Source of the DNA: Reticulitermes lucifugus
Lineage: Eukaryota; Arthropoda; Insecta; Blattodea; Rhinotermitidae
DNA length: 64,000 nucleotides
Direction of reading: 5' to 3'
Assembly: GCA_026260175.1 (NCBI GenBank)
Contig: JAKCWW010000075.1
Span: 79,043-143,042 of the forward strand
Position 1 is the stretch's first letter. Every line of letters begins with the position of its first letter. Below, one piece after another: positions 23,800-34,439 of this stretch. The notes below the pieces were generated by a model, which saw only the letters and a list, made by a program, of their open reading frames with translations, had not been told where the DNA came from and did no database searches. The position numbers and the translations under genes are program-made.

Positions 23800-26700
23800 G
23801 CGCTATTGGATTCTGTCCTTAAGTGAATTCAGCCCGCACCCTCGTACCACATTTCATTAAGACATCTTCATATACTACAATATACGTTCCTTTAAAGTCC
23901 TTAGGCTAAAATTTTTTATACGTATCTCTTCCTCCCCATACATGTTACGTGCCCTGCCCATTTGTATTTGATAACAGTCTGAGTTAGCGACGTTTGCTAT
24001 TTCGATTGTGTAATATAAAGAGATTATTACTTTTTGTTATATCATTTTAAGTATATTATTGTAATCAAGCACTTCTTCAGAGGCAAAGCCACCATCCATC
24101 AGGCACAGACAGACAGTTGTTCGGTTGTGTGTGTAATTTAACTAAGCCACAGTTCATCTACTGTACAAAGGAATTGCGCGCCCATCATAAACACATCTGA
24201 GAGCACAGAAATTATTGCCTAAGAACACGTCGACCAACGACTCCCGCGGTTACTGGTGACACCACATGTTACATAATGTGCTCATTACGACAGGTGCAGT
24301 TTCTGTGACAACATTTCTCAGGTTGTCAGTTTAATGATATGTCCTAATTAAATATATACATGTCTGTTTTGATCTTCGTAATTAACAGACTCTCAGCGTG
24401 TTTCTCAAGACCTTACGTGGATTCAAAACTGGAAAACCTTAAGTCTTGTTTTAAGATAGATTTCTTTTTTTCCGTCTTTTAATTACACCATTGGTATTCT
24501 TCCATATCGTTATAATTATCATGATCATCGTCTTTTTATCAGGGTTCAAGTAAATTTTTAGTGCGATAGTGCTGATCTGAAAACCTTCCCTCTTCACATC
24601 CTGCTCCTTTAAGATGCGTGAAAATATTGTTGTGTAATCCTCTTCTTGGTCTTTCAAACGAACATGTTCGAGCAACGGGGTTCTGCAATAATTTTTGTTA
24701 ATCTCACGGTCAGCTTCTCTTAAGCTTCTATACATCATAAAAACTTACTGAGTGGCCATTATAAGTAAGAAATTTTTTCGTTATTTTAAATTTTCCCCGA
24801 ACCATTTTTTCATCGTAAGTTATGTTTTCATAAAGTAGCATAAAAGAAACGGAGCTGTCCTATGTGTCGTATATCGTTTAAAGATTATGCTCTGTCATTT
24901 GTCTCTTATTACACAATTTAAAGCGAAAAAGCAGAGTGCACTTTGAAACCAAAATATTGCCGAAAATTTGGTTGATTTAATTGCGATGTCACAGTTTCAG
25001 ATTAGGCAACATAGTATGGAACGGAATGATTAGTGAAAAGTTAATTGGCAAGGATGTAGAAGAAAGCCGTTGTGACCATATCTGATATACTATCCGGCCT
25101 TTGCCTGGGGGGAATTAGGCAAACCCCCTCAGAATCTCTAGCCGGTCTCCAAGAAGAGTATTTCCCAGAAAAGTCAAGAATACTATGTAGGTGTTCTGCG
25201 CACTGGACTGTGCCTTCTGTTGTAATGATCTGTAATTTCGAAGTGAGCCACTTAAACACAAGCTGTGTACTTTCACTATACAGAATTTACTTCTATATTT
25301 CGTGCGTTCCTCAGAACAATTATTAGCAGATTGTTCTTCGCAGACTAGTTAAAAAAGCGGTATGCTTTGTATGAGGCAAAAACTTAATTTCAAAAAATAT
25401 AATTTAGATTTACTTTGGCCAGCAAAAAAAAAATACAAATTCATTTAGGCTTTTGATACAGATCTAATGTAAATTACAGTAGGAGAGAAACATTGGAAAT
25501 TTTGTTTTTCAATGCCTACTACACTTATGCCGCCATAGAAGAGTAGCAGAAAATTAAGTGCACTACTTCGAACTTGTGTTGTTTTGAAACTCGGCAGCAT
25601 TGGTTCTTATGCACCAAAAGAAAACATCTTTCCGGTTTCCAGTTCACTGGCAGAGTCTGGGTCACATTCTTTTCCACTTACAGCCATGTTTTGCGATTCT
25701 CCACGTTGTTCGTACGGATATTCAAAACGGACTCGTGAAAAATTTAAACATTTGAAGCGTGAAGACAGAGTGAGAGAGAGAAATCGGGNNGGGGGTGGTA
25801 GCCAGGCCGACGACTTGGTACTTTAGTTTCACGCGTGGATGTTATGCACGGCCTGAGAAATGCTCACTACTTTAGGTATTCAAAGAAAAGATCTGTTTCT
25901 TCACGTTGGGTCGTAAGTTTTATAAATATTTGTAAGAGATGGGGGACAGAATGAATTGCAGAAGGCAAAGGACGTAAGGGAAATGAGATACATTTTCGCT
26001 TGGCTTGGGGAAATCACTTAAATCAAATTTGACCAAAATAATATTTTAAAATACTCAGATCGTCCTGTTCATAAAGCACACTGCGTCTACGTTACTAACT
26101 GTAAGACCAACAACGTTAATGCTTTTTATGCAAATACATGTTCTTTATTCTGAGATCAGGATTATATATATAACATAAATATGCTGTGTGGGCAAAATAT
26201 ACAGACTTTTAACGTTAAAGCAGGAGGTCTGCGCAGTAACTATTGCACTTTAAAAGGCAAATCAAGTCGCATTAAAGCTTCTTTGGTGCAAAATTAAGTG
26301 ATAAATTATGTTCCACAGTAAAGAATAAAAGAAAAGTAATTCCGGTTCGTAACTAGCTAAGGATAGGTTGTATCTATCTATCAGCTAAAAGCCTGAGTTC
26401 AGATTATGCTTTTATTTTGTACTTTTGCAGCAAGATGTTTCTGTATTTAAATAATATGTGGAGAAGATGCCAGTGATTTTCAAAAACAAATTATATATAT
26501 GAAGCAGGCTAGCTGTATGTAGACTATATTTGGTCGGTTTTGCAATCTCGATCTTTACTGATAAATGGTTATCTCTGGGGAGCAGCGGCGCATATTCCAT
26601 CAAGGTGTCTTTCAAACAACTTTCAAGTTAAAGGCTTGCATATTCAGTCAAACTCTGTGGCATCTGTTAAAAGTTAAGCTGCACAACATAGATCCCAATC

Positions 26701-27180
26701 AAAAGATTATTTTTAAAAATCACAACTAGAAAAGTGAATAGTCAATTTTTCTCATTGACATGTCAAAGTGATTCATGATAACAATAAAAGTAGCATCAAA
26801 AGTATGAGATATTTGATATTATAAAATTAAATTTGGGGTTCTGAAAGGATATGTGAATTCTGAAAACCGTGCTGATAAAGTTTCAAGTTTTGTGGGGTGT
26901 TACTGCATGTCGACTGCTTAATAGTTACTGACGTGTCGGAGGAGCGTGTCGCCTCCATTTTCATGGTCTAACAATCATGAAAAGTGACTGGACTTCTAGA
27001 CTCTGAAGATGGTTGCGAAACGCCCGTCCGAAATTTCAACGACTCTATTGTTCTCCCAGGCATGTTATTCCAGAAGGCTTGAATCCTCATGTAAGACCTA
27101 GCTGAATAAACTAGGATAGCTATTTGTTGAAACGAAAGATTTATTACGGTGTTAATTCAGTGTCCGCTACTGGCCCTTCT
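23800..27180. other. Gene-free stretch with a 2-base N gap
   Basis: No gene is supported. A 95-codon minus-strand ORF (24451-24738) has no recognisable family. A weak SINE1-like segment lies near 25050-25215 (AGCCGGTCTCC). Two N bases stand at 25789-25790. Confidence 0.5.
25789..25790. other. Assembly ambiguity (NN) in a G run
   Basis: The two undetermined bases lie between GGG and GGGGG, so a homopolymer or a joined gap was not resolved. Confidence 0.95.
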
Positions 27181-27189
27181 CCTTTTTTT

Positions 27190-27355
27190 TAATTCCCGAC
27201 AGCCCTTGTGGGCCTAGGCCTCCTCATTGTTGAGGTTCCTCGGTCACACACAGACAGACCGCACTCGGTAGGACTCTTCTGGGCGAGTGATGGGCCCGTC
27301 GCAGAGACCTCTACCTGACAACACACACTCACAAGAGACATATATACGGCTTCAA
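27190..27355 (+). repeat. Probable dispersed repeat, unknown family
   Basis: A GC-rich block from ACAGCCCTTGTGGGCCTAGG to ATATACGGCTTCAATG joins directly to a SINE3 body. Its composition and junction suggest an element, or an alternative SINE3 head, rather than unique DNA. Confidence 0.4.
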
Positions 27356-27505
27356 TGCCCTGCAAGTCCCTGTGGGGTTTGTGGCGGACGAAGAGGGCAC
27401 TCAGGTTTTTCTCCGAGTACTTCGGGGTTTCTTTGTCAGTATCACTTTATGAGTGCTCAATACTCTTTCATGCTTCTATTACCAACGCTGTATTTTCTTA
27501 ACAAT
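27355..27505 (+). mobile_element. SINE3 body, headless copy
   Basis: It shares GGGTTTGTGGCGGA, GGGCACTCAGG, CTCCGAGTACTTCGG and GAGTGCTC with the SINE3 copy at 47.8-48.0 kb. Its tail ACCAACGCTGTAT and GCGCCATTAAA matches the interrupted SINE3 at 38.2 kb. The tRNA-related head is not present. Confidence 0.65.
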
Positions 27506-27701
27506 TCACAGCGCCATTAAACACCACACTTAAAAAAAATAAATGGAGGTGTTGGATAGAATTGAACAGTGAATGGCCTACATAAACTGTTTCTTCATGG
27601 ATGTGGTGAAGAACAGCTCGTCATCCCCCGTTTGATTTGAAAGCCTTACTAATATAACAGTAACAACAGTAACAATGACGACGATAATATAAATATAAGA
27701 G

Positions 27702-27730
27702 TAATAATAATAATAATAATAATAATAATA
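27702..27730. repeat. (AAT)n microsatellite
   Basis: A perfect TAA/AAT run of 29 bases. Confidence 0.95.
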
Positions 27731-27739
27731 CAACTTAAA

Positions 27740-30700
27740 TTGCGGCAAGAGCATTTTGTGTTAGTTTTTATTAGACATCTAATCTCATGCTTATGAGATC
27801 TGCAGTTGATACACTGTCGTCAGATAAGAAACAACCGATCGAAATAATTATTTTTTTAGGCTTTTTTGTGGGCATGCTGAAGACCTCCATTCCTATTGCA
27901 CTGCACGCTTAAATACGCATTTTGAAGGAAAGAGGATGACAAATGACATTAGCTTCAATGTGTCCTACAACTCACCATATTTTTATACGTCACTGACATT
28001 TATATCTTTAGAACCACAGCCCTTAATAAAATTAACTGAATCGTCATGTAGACTTAGAAATATATTTCAGGATTTACTTGTCTACAACAAAAGAAATCGC
28101 CCAGTTAGCATTCCAGAACACTTTCGTCTGAAGATTAGCATGTGTAGTAATTGATATACATTGCCTGTCTCTCATGTTAGGAGCTTTCCTACTCGGGCCT
28201 TGACATGGCAGCTTCCTTGTATAGTAACCGGTTCTAGCACATTTCCTGATCATATAAACAAATATCTGTTACGCTGAAAAGTAATGTAAAGTGAAGCTAA
28301 AGTGCGCAGGAGCGCAAGGAGCATTTTTTAGACGTCGTGCAACATTCCATCGAAAAAGTAACTGAAAGGTCAACCAAAATATACCAGTTAGCAAACTTTT
28401 CTTCAAAATGTGGTCAATTTCAAATACTTGGGAATGACAGAGATCAAAATTATATTTAAAAATGAATTAGCATCAAATTTGAAGTTTTCATGGCGGTTAA
28501 GGTCCACATTGTAGTCTACATGGTTGTGATACCATGTTGAAATCTAGCAGGTTGTTACATAATTTTCGAAGGATCATGATAGGTCCGATTTTTGGAACTA
28601 TCATGAAGAATGAAGCAGTGTTTTCCTCCAAAAATTGATGACCATCTACCAGACTACACGGCGCTGCATTGGAAGTATTATAATATAAATTATTCGTTGC
28701 TGACTCAGCAGCAGTCGCAACCATCGAACTCTGTATTTGACGCTAGGCCTGTGTACTGTCCCAGCAATTGTAAACTAATTGAAATATTGGACGTTTCGTT
28801 AATCTTTACACGAACTAAGTACTTTACAGGACCGATGTACTAAATGTGAAAAAAGGAAAGGCGAAGAACGCATGATCTAGTTCCAAATTACGTACAGAGT
28901 ATTACGCAGGCCATCGACGACGACAAACCGAGCTACTTTCAGGACAAGGAACAAGTGGCCTTGCCCTGCTTACAACCCCGGGGTGATTACGTAATCTAAA
29001 TCGTCATAAAATTCAAGAGGATGGTCCAGTAGCTCCATTGAAAGGAAAGCTACTTTTATGTCACGTTTAAAAATAACTAATGTAAATAATATTTCTAATT
29101 AATTATGGGGTAAATCTGCTAGCAATATATGAGTAATTGTAAGAAAAAATATTGTTTATTTACTATCTAGATAGCTGGTGAGAATGTTGTGGCTTAACCA
29201 CAAAGTTGATTTTCGTCTTCACGACAGTCTGCCGCATGACCTTGTCTCGATCTTGATAAATCGTATCTACAACCTTACGTTGCTTTCAGAAGCACGTTAG
29301 GGCAGGTACTTCAATTACCTAGATTTTACAACCAAATATATGCTGGCATTTATCGTATATTATGCGTGCTATATGACCGCCCATTTTATCCTCCTTGATT
29401 GTATTATGTTAATAACATACTGTGAATAGTGAAAATTTCGAATCACCTCTGTAGATCGCCCAGTTTAGCAGATGCAGTTTATAATTTATTAGGCGTGCAT
29501 TAACGTAACGGACAATACTCTCTGCATCAGGAGGACGTAATTATGTGGCTTGTAAGCAGAAGTCCGCTTCTTAAATAATACAGCTTGTTGTAATATGCGG
29601 AAGTCGGCACACACCTTAACTACTCGTTCAGGTTTCCTAGGAATTCGTCACCTTTTATGTAACACGAAGTTTCATTTCGGTGTTCACAAGAGCTGGACAA
29701 AGTAGTGTAGTCATCACCCAGTTCAGTCCACACCCTCACATCTTGTGTCACTATGATTCATTTTAATATTATATTCCCATTTGGCAGTCGGTCTTATAAG
29801 TGATTTTCTCCTTAAGGGTTTCCATGTGACATTTTTATGTCACATTTATCTCAGTAATGCGCTCTGAATGCATCGCCAATAATTTCTTCGCCGTAATAAA
29901 CCATGGAGATGTTTGGCCTACAAATTATGAGGCTGCATCCTGTATAGCTGTATCCAGCATATCGTTGCCTCATTACAAGGCCAAACATTTGATGATGTGA
30001 CACATCAGAAAATATTTTTTTCTGAAATGTTTAAGGGCCCAAACTGAAATCATGGATCATAACTGGCAATATTTAGTCCTTTCACTCGTGGCAATGAATT
30101 CAACTGTTATTAAAAATTAGAAATTATTTATTTGTATAGTTCAGCCTGTACAGCGACTACGTGTGAGCTGGACGACAGGGTTTCTATTGTCGGTAGGAGG
30201 GGTGAAGTTACTCGTACCCGTCGTTCTACCCACAGAAGCTCTGCTACCCGCAAGCGTCCAATCCAATAAGTGTTGGCGGTTACAGGCCGATGTGTGTATC
30301 TTAGCAGTGATCTGCATCTGATTGTGGACTTAAAAGCATGGAGCTTCACCTTTACTTCTCACAAACAAAACTTAAAGGAACGATGTCTGAGTACGGACGC
30401 AAATGTACTTTTATTACAGTTCGGAATATACGCTTGGTATAATCACCGTCTCAATGAATGAATAAATAAATAAATTTGTGTGTAAGAAAATAAATGAAGT
30501 GTCAGTAAAATGGGTGCCGCTTGCAGGGAAAGTAATTTCCTCATTTCTTAGTTTAGAAATAAATTTAGGGCAATAGACTATATGCAACAATTTCTTATAA
30601 TTAAGACTTAATTTTTTGTTTGTCAGCCACGAAGAAATAGTGTGTATAAAAGCGGTTACACAGTAGTTAATTTGAATGTCATGCAGTATAACCTTTAGAG

Positions 30701-31410
30701 ATGAGGAAAAAGCGAAACAATAAGGTAAAGTTTTAAAGTTCTGTGATAACCATATGTAACACGTGTTTATAAGTTGAAGAAAATTTGCACTTTATTCCCG
30801 CAGAGTCTATGTGTGTATGTCGTATGATTCGCATAATAAATAGCGATTAGTTTTCCATAAACATGAAACCGGTTGTCCTTTGTAATGGAAAAGCATTGTA
30901 ATTTTTGTGAGTAATAAATAAAATTTTCAATATTATTTAAATTACTTTAGGCTTCAAAGCTTTAAATTATTCAGCACGCTGCAATAATGACTAAGTGTAC
31001 GTGTTAATGAGACTTACTTGCATTCTGCGTTGAACTTCTCAGGCTTCGTATCACACATCATCCAGAACGTTCAATTACGTTTCAGTGCCGTTTGAAAGTT
31101 TCACTTATCGAACACGTCACTGCTAAATTTCTCTCAATTATGCAACTTAAACAACATAATATAAGTAGAAGTTGACACTTTTTGTTGTCCCTCCTGAGAG
31201 TCAGATGGTGTTTACAACACTGAAGTACGCAGTAATTCGCGGGGGGCTCACTGGCTACCTGTTCTACTCATTAGTGAGGAGGGGAAAACGCTAACTTGTT
31301 CACTTGTCGTCTTTTTCAATGAACTGGAAGGAAGAGCCGAGAAAAAAACTCGTTCTTGCAAAGTTAAAAAAAGACAACTGGATCACACGTCAGTCACTTT
31401 CACTCGTGTC
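27740..31410. other. Gene-free stretch
   Basis: No gene is supported. It contains an AATA run (30455-30474) and one copy of the small dispersed repeat (30865-30965). A GC-richer patch at 30140-30300 has an open minus frame of 73 codons with no recognisable domain. Confidence 0.5.
30865..30965 (+). repeat. Small dispersed repeat, copy 4
   Basis: GTCCTTTGTAATGGAAAAGC, ATTGTAATTTTTGTGAG, AATATTATTTAAATTACTTT and AGGCTTCAAAG. Confidence 0.6.
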
Positions 31411-31414
31411 TCAT

Positions 31415-31605
31415 ATTAGGGCCTATTCTTTAAGTGTATATGTATATTTTGTATTTATTGTGGCTGTATAGGGCCTATTAGGGCCTACTCTTGCAGCTTG
31501 TGTATCTTTAGTATTGTTTATGGCTTTATAGGTCCTATTAAAGCCTATGCTTGAAGTGTGTGTATATGTTTTGTATTTGTTATGGCTTTATAGGGCCGTA
31601 TTAAG
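31415..31605. repeat. Tandem repeat, three units of about 60-63 bp
   Basis: Units start at ATTAGGGCCTATTCTT (31415), ATTAGGGCCTACTCTTG (31477) and ATTAAAGCCTATGCTTG (31537), each ending in a TATGGCTTTATAGG-like phrase. A partial fourth unit begins at 31600. Divergence between units is modest. Confidence 0.8.
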
Positions 31606-31609
31606 AATT

Positions 31610-32960
31610 TTTATGTCTTAGAAAAGGAGTTGCTATTGAAAATTAAAATTGCCTGAGTTTCATCGGCTGTTTGACATACTGAAAAGAAACATCGAATGGC
31701 GTCAATAAATTTCTGTCCAACAAAATCTAAGACAGAGTTTGTTAACTCTTCAAGCACCTTACACACTCTTTGTTTTAACATGAGTTACATTATGTTATGC
31801 GCCGAGGGTATTTGTGTGATTGGTACTATTCACACAGTAAACAGCGACAGTCTCCATAAAAACCAACAGATTGTTCCTGAAAATGCAGTTTCATTGTGTT
31901 TTCTCTGAGGCATTAACTTAATTTTTGAGTGTCATTTAGACAAATTTCAATCTTAGAATGTTTAATTATCTTTACTATTATCATCATTAATGATTTGCAG
32001 TTTTTTACTTAAAATAAATAGGAATTTTATTCAAGAAATTAAATGTTAGTCTATAAGCTTGAGGCTACATTGAAAGTGAAGAGAGTTTGTGTCTGGGTGT
32101 GTTAGGACAGCAGGTACTCTGCTTATTCGACACGACTGTCCAGGTAATATAGAGCATCTTGCTGTTCGGAAATACAAGTGGATAGCGAAAACTTTCGCCG
32201 TCCGTCGTAAGTCAAACCTAGTTGATTACAGAACGTTTTTTAAACCTGAAGTATTTTATACACTTATCTTCTTTCTCTCTCGCTAGCGTACGCTTTTACA
32301 TGTCTTTCTTTCTTTTGCTCTCTTTCTGCAAAAAAAGGTCGCTAGTCTCTTGAAGGAGTGGTGTGCATCTAAGAAAAATCCTGTCCAGTACGTCTTGTAG
32401 TTAGAAGGAAGTGGAGTGTTCTGACAAGCGAGTCTGGCCGTCTGTCTGTTCCAAATAGCGAAAGGTGACAGCGGAACGGGAGACGGGCAATGGAAAGGAG
32501 TGTGGAGTAAAAGACAAGCAAAAGTACCCGTCGTACACCCGTTTAGTGGCTGCTTTCCTTGTTAATTTCACAGCATCAATTAGATCAAATTTGAAGTTAG
32601 GAATGCAGTTTAAGCTACAAACAAACAAACCGATGAACTCCGTGCAGAAGAGTCACGCTTAAAAAGCTAATAATCCCTCCGACATTCAGCAAATTTTCCT
32701 CATTCTATGGAAACCGAAGGCACAATACTGTGTTAAAAAACCCCGCCACTTGTCCCTATTTTGAGCCACATGAATTCAGTTCATCAAATCACATCCTTTT
32801 TATGTAAGGTCAGTTTTATTAGTACCTTCCCATGTACGTCTAGGTTTTCCAAATGGTCTTTTATGAATTTTTCTTCTCTTCCAAGAATGCCAATGGCCTC
32901 GCCTACCTCATCATCCTTGACTTAACGTTGTATCTACCGCGCATTTTCAAATGAGATGTG
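31610..32960. other. Gene-free stretch
   Basis: It holds one copy of the small dispersed repeat (31872-31965) and nothing else recognisable. Confidence 0.5.
31872..31965 (+). repeat. Small dispersed repeat, copy 5
   Basis: CATTGTGTTTTCTCTGAGGC, AACTTAATTTTTGAG and GACAAATTTCAATCTTAG. Confidence 0.5.
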
Positions 32961-32962
32961 TT

Positions 32963-33065
32963 CAAAAATCACCAACTAATGCACATAAACTTTTTCTCAA
33001 TGGTTTATTCTTAAAATACCCCTATACGTATTTCGGTGGTTTAAACCACCATCTTCAGGGGGTCG
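32963..33065 (-). repeat. Dispersed repeat end with GAAGATGG motif, reverse copy
   Basis: Read on the minus strand it follows the 19.3 kb copy: CCCCTGAAGATGG, CACCGAAATACG, TAGGGGTAT, TGTGCATTAGTTGG. It runs into the 64-bp palindrome, whose right arm is the start of a second, head-to-head copy. Confidence 0.65.
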
Positions 33066-33111
33066 TGGAGATTAATATGCATATTAATCTCCACGACCCC
33101 CTGAAGATGGT
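33048..33111. repeat. Perfect 64-bp palindrome, no spacer
   Basis: Both 32-bp arms are identical inverted copies meeting at ATG/CAT (33079/33080). Each arm reads outward through TTAATCTCCACGACCCCC to TGAAGATGGT. A second, overlapping palindrome GGTGGTTTAAACCACC lies at 33035-33050. Confidence 0.97.
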
Positions 33112-33112
33112 A

Positions 33113-33205
33113 ATTCGGGAGTAATGCAGCCGGGGCGTAAAGATGACCAATCAACTCTCTATAGTTTCGAGGTTAAGAATGAGTGAATCCGTACTTACGA
33201 CTGCT
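33113..33205 (+). mobile_element. SINE1 3'-part fragment
   Basis: TTCGGGAGTAATGCAGCCGG, GACCAATCAACTC and GTTTCGAGGTTAAGAATGAG follow SINE1 order (CCCGG-GTAAAG-GGCC, TTGACC, CGAGGTTAAAGAAAGAG). It begins one base past the palindrome, so it abuts the palindrome's right arm. Confidence 0.65.
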
Positions 33206-33534
33206 TCACTGCGTGCACAGGGAGAAATTTACCTCCGTTTTACTTGATAGTATGTGTACCGGATCCTGATATCAAACCTTGGTGCTTCAGGACTTTAGGT
33301 CCTGCACTCTGCATTTACTGACTACCAGTTTGTGTCACGATTATTATCGGCTACAGGGCGTATTGCTTTATTACGTTTCGGGCTACATATGGATTTTAAG
33401 AGAAGAGTTCTCCTTGATTGCGTGCTTAGAACAGCGATGTTCCTAGTAATTGTTCTCGGTTTCATACCGACACCACCAAATCCTAACACTGAATATGACC
33501 CTGAACCACGTCCCTCCACTTTCAATGAACACAG

Positions 33535-33555
33535 TATATATATATATATATATAT
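33535..33555. repeat. (TA)n microsatellite
   Basis: A perfect TA run of about ten units. Confidence 0.95.
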
Positions 33556-33599
33556 CTTAGAATTTAACTAAATCTGTGATATCAGAACCAGATCACTGA

Positions 33600-34150
33600 T
33601 CACTGCCCGTCCTTCCAGAAAATTTTAACTTACCCTGTTTAAGCTCTGAGCAGGTAAGGGTCCGCTTGAAAAACTGATGGTGTGAAGACAGATTGGTAGC
33701 ATATCTCTGGGGCCAGATATGGTTTGGTATGTACCAATGATGGAACGTTGATTACGAAAGACATTTCATAACAACTAAACTTTATAATTACGGAAGTAAG
33801 TGTTTAGGATTAAGAAGGGTTCCGTATTATTTATGCCACTCTGTGTTTAATGGTCAAGTTCTGAATATTAGTGCTCTGCCTTGAATCAGACATTAGTCAT
33901 GCCACGGCCTTGGGAGTGATTTGGCTTCTATACAAGAGTAATTGTAAAGGAGGTGATTGCCTTAGTGTCACGGCCTGAGGAGTATGATTGGTGACTGACT
34001 TAATATTACGACTCGGCAGGGAACTTCCCTTTGAAAAGGATTAGATCGCACTTCCCGAATGAGAGGAAACTCTAAGAAATCACTTTCTTTCCTGTTGAAG
34101 AGAAAGCGGCAGGATTCATAAAGATGGGATAAACACAGGACTTAAAAACG
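33600..34150. other. Gene-free stretch
   Basis: No recognisable feature. Confidence 0.4.
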
Positions 34151-34157
34151 TATGAAG

Positions 34158-34430
34158 GTAAAGCAATACTTGTACAGGCCTTGAGGGTTTCAGGAAGTTG
34201 AAGCTCCCAGATTTCAAGACAATCAGCACAGGAAGGTGGTAATTTTGTCAGCCCTACGCACCAGCCGCCTTTACCCCCCAGAAAATATTCCTAGTACTCA
34301 TTTCTGTTAACAGAACCCCAGGATCATAGTGCGGCCGGAAGGATTATAGCAATGAAAAATTCCAATGAAACCACTGGGAATCGAAACAACTCTTAGCGCA
34401 GTGCCTCAATCAACTGCGCCACTGCGCGCA
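34158..34430 (-). mobile_element. SINE2 copy, near full length, diverged
   Basis: Reverse orientation. From left: GGTAAAGCAATACTTGTACA, GTTGAAGCTCCCAGATTTC, TGTCAGCCCTACGCACC, GCCGCCTTTACCCCCCAG, an inverted B box GGGAATCGAAAC and an inverted A box CAACTGCGCCACTGC. Same order as the copy at 45.4 kb. Confidence 0.85.
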
Positions 34431-34439
34431 GTATTATTA

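Noticed and set aside
24451-24738. 95-codon minus-strand ORF with charged N-terminal half
   Set aside because: No recognisable domain, splice context or second copy; length is within chance for this amount of DNA.
25050-25215. Possible SINE1 reverse copy
   Set aside because: Only AGCCGGTCTCC and a CTGGGGGGAA block match; too weak to call.
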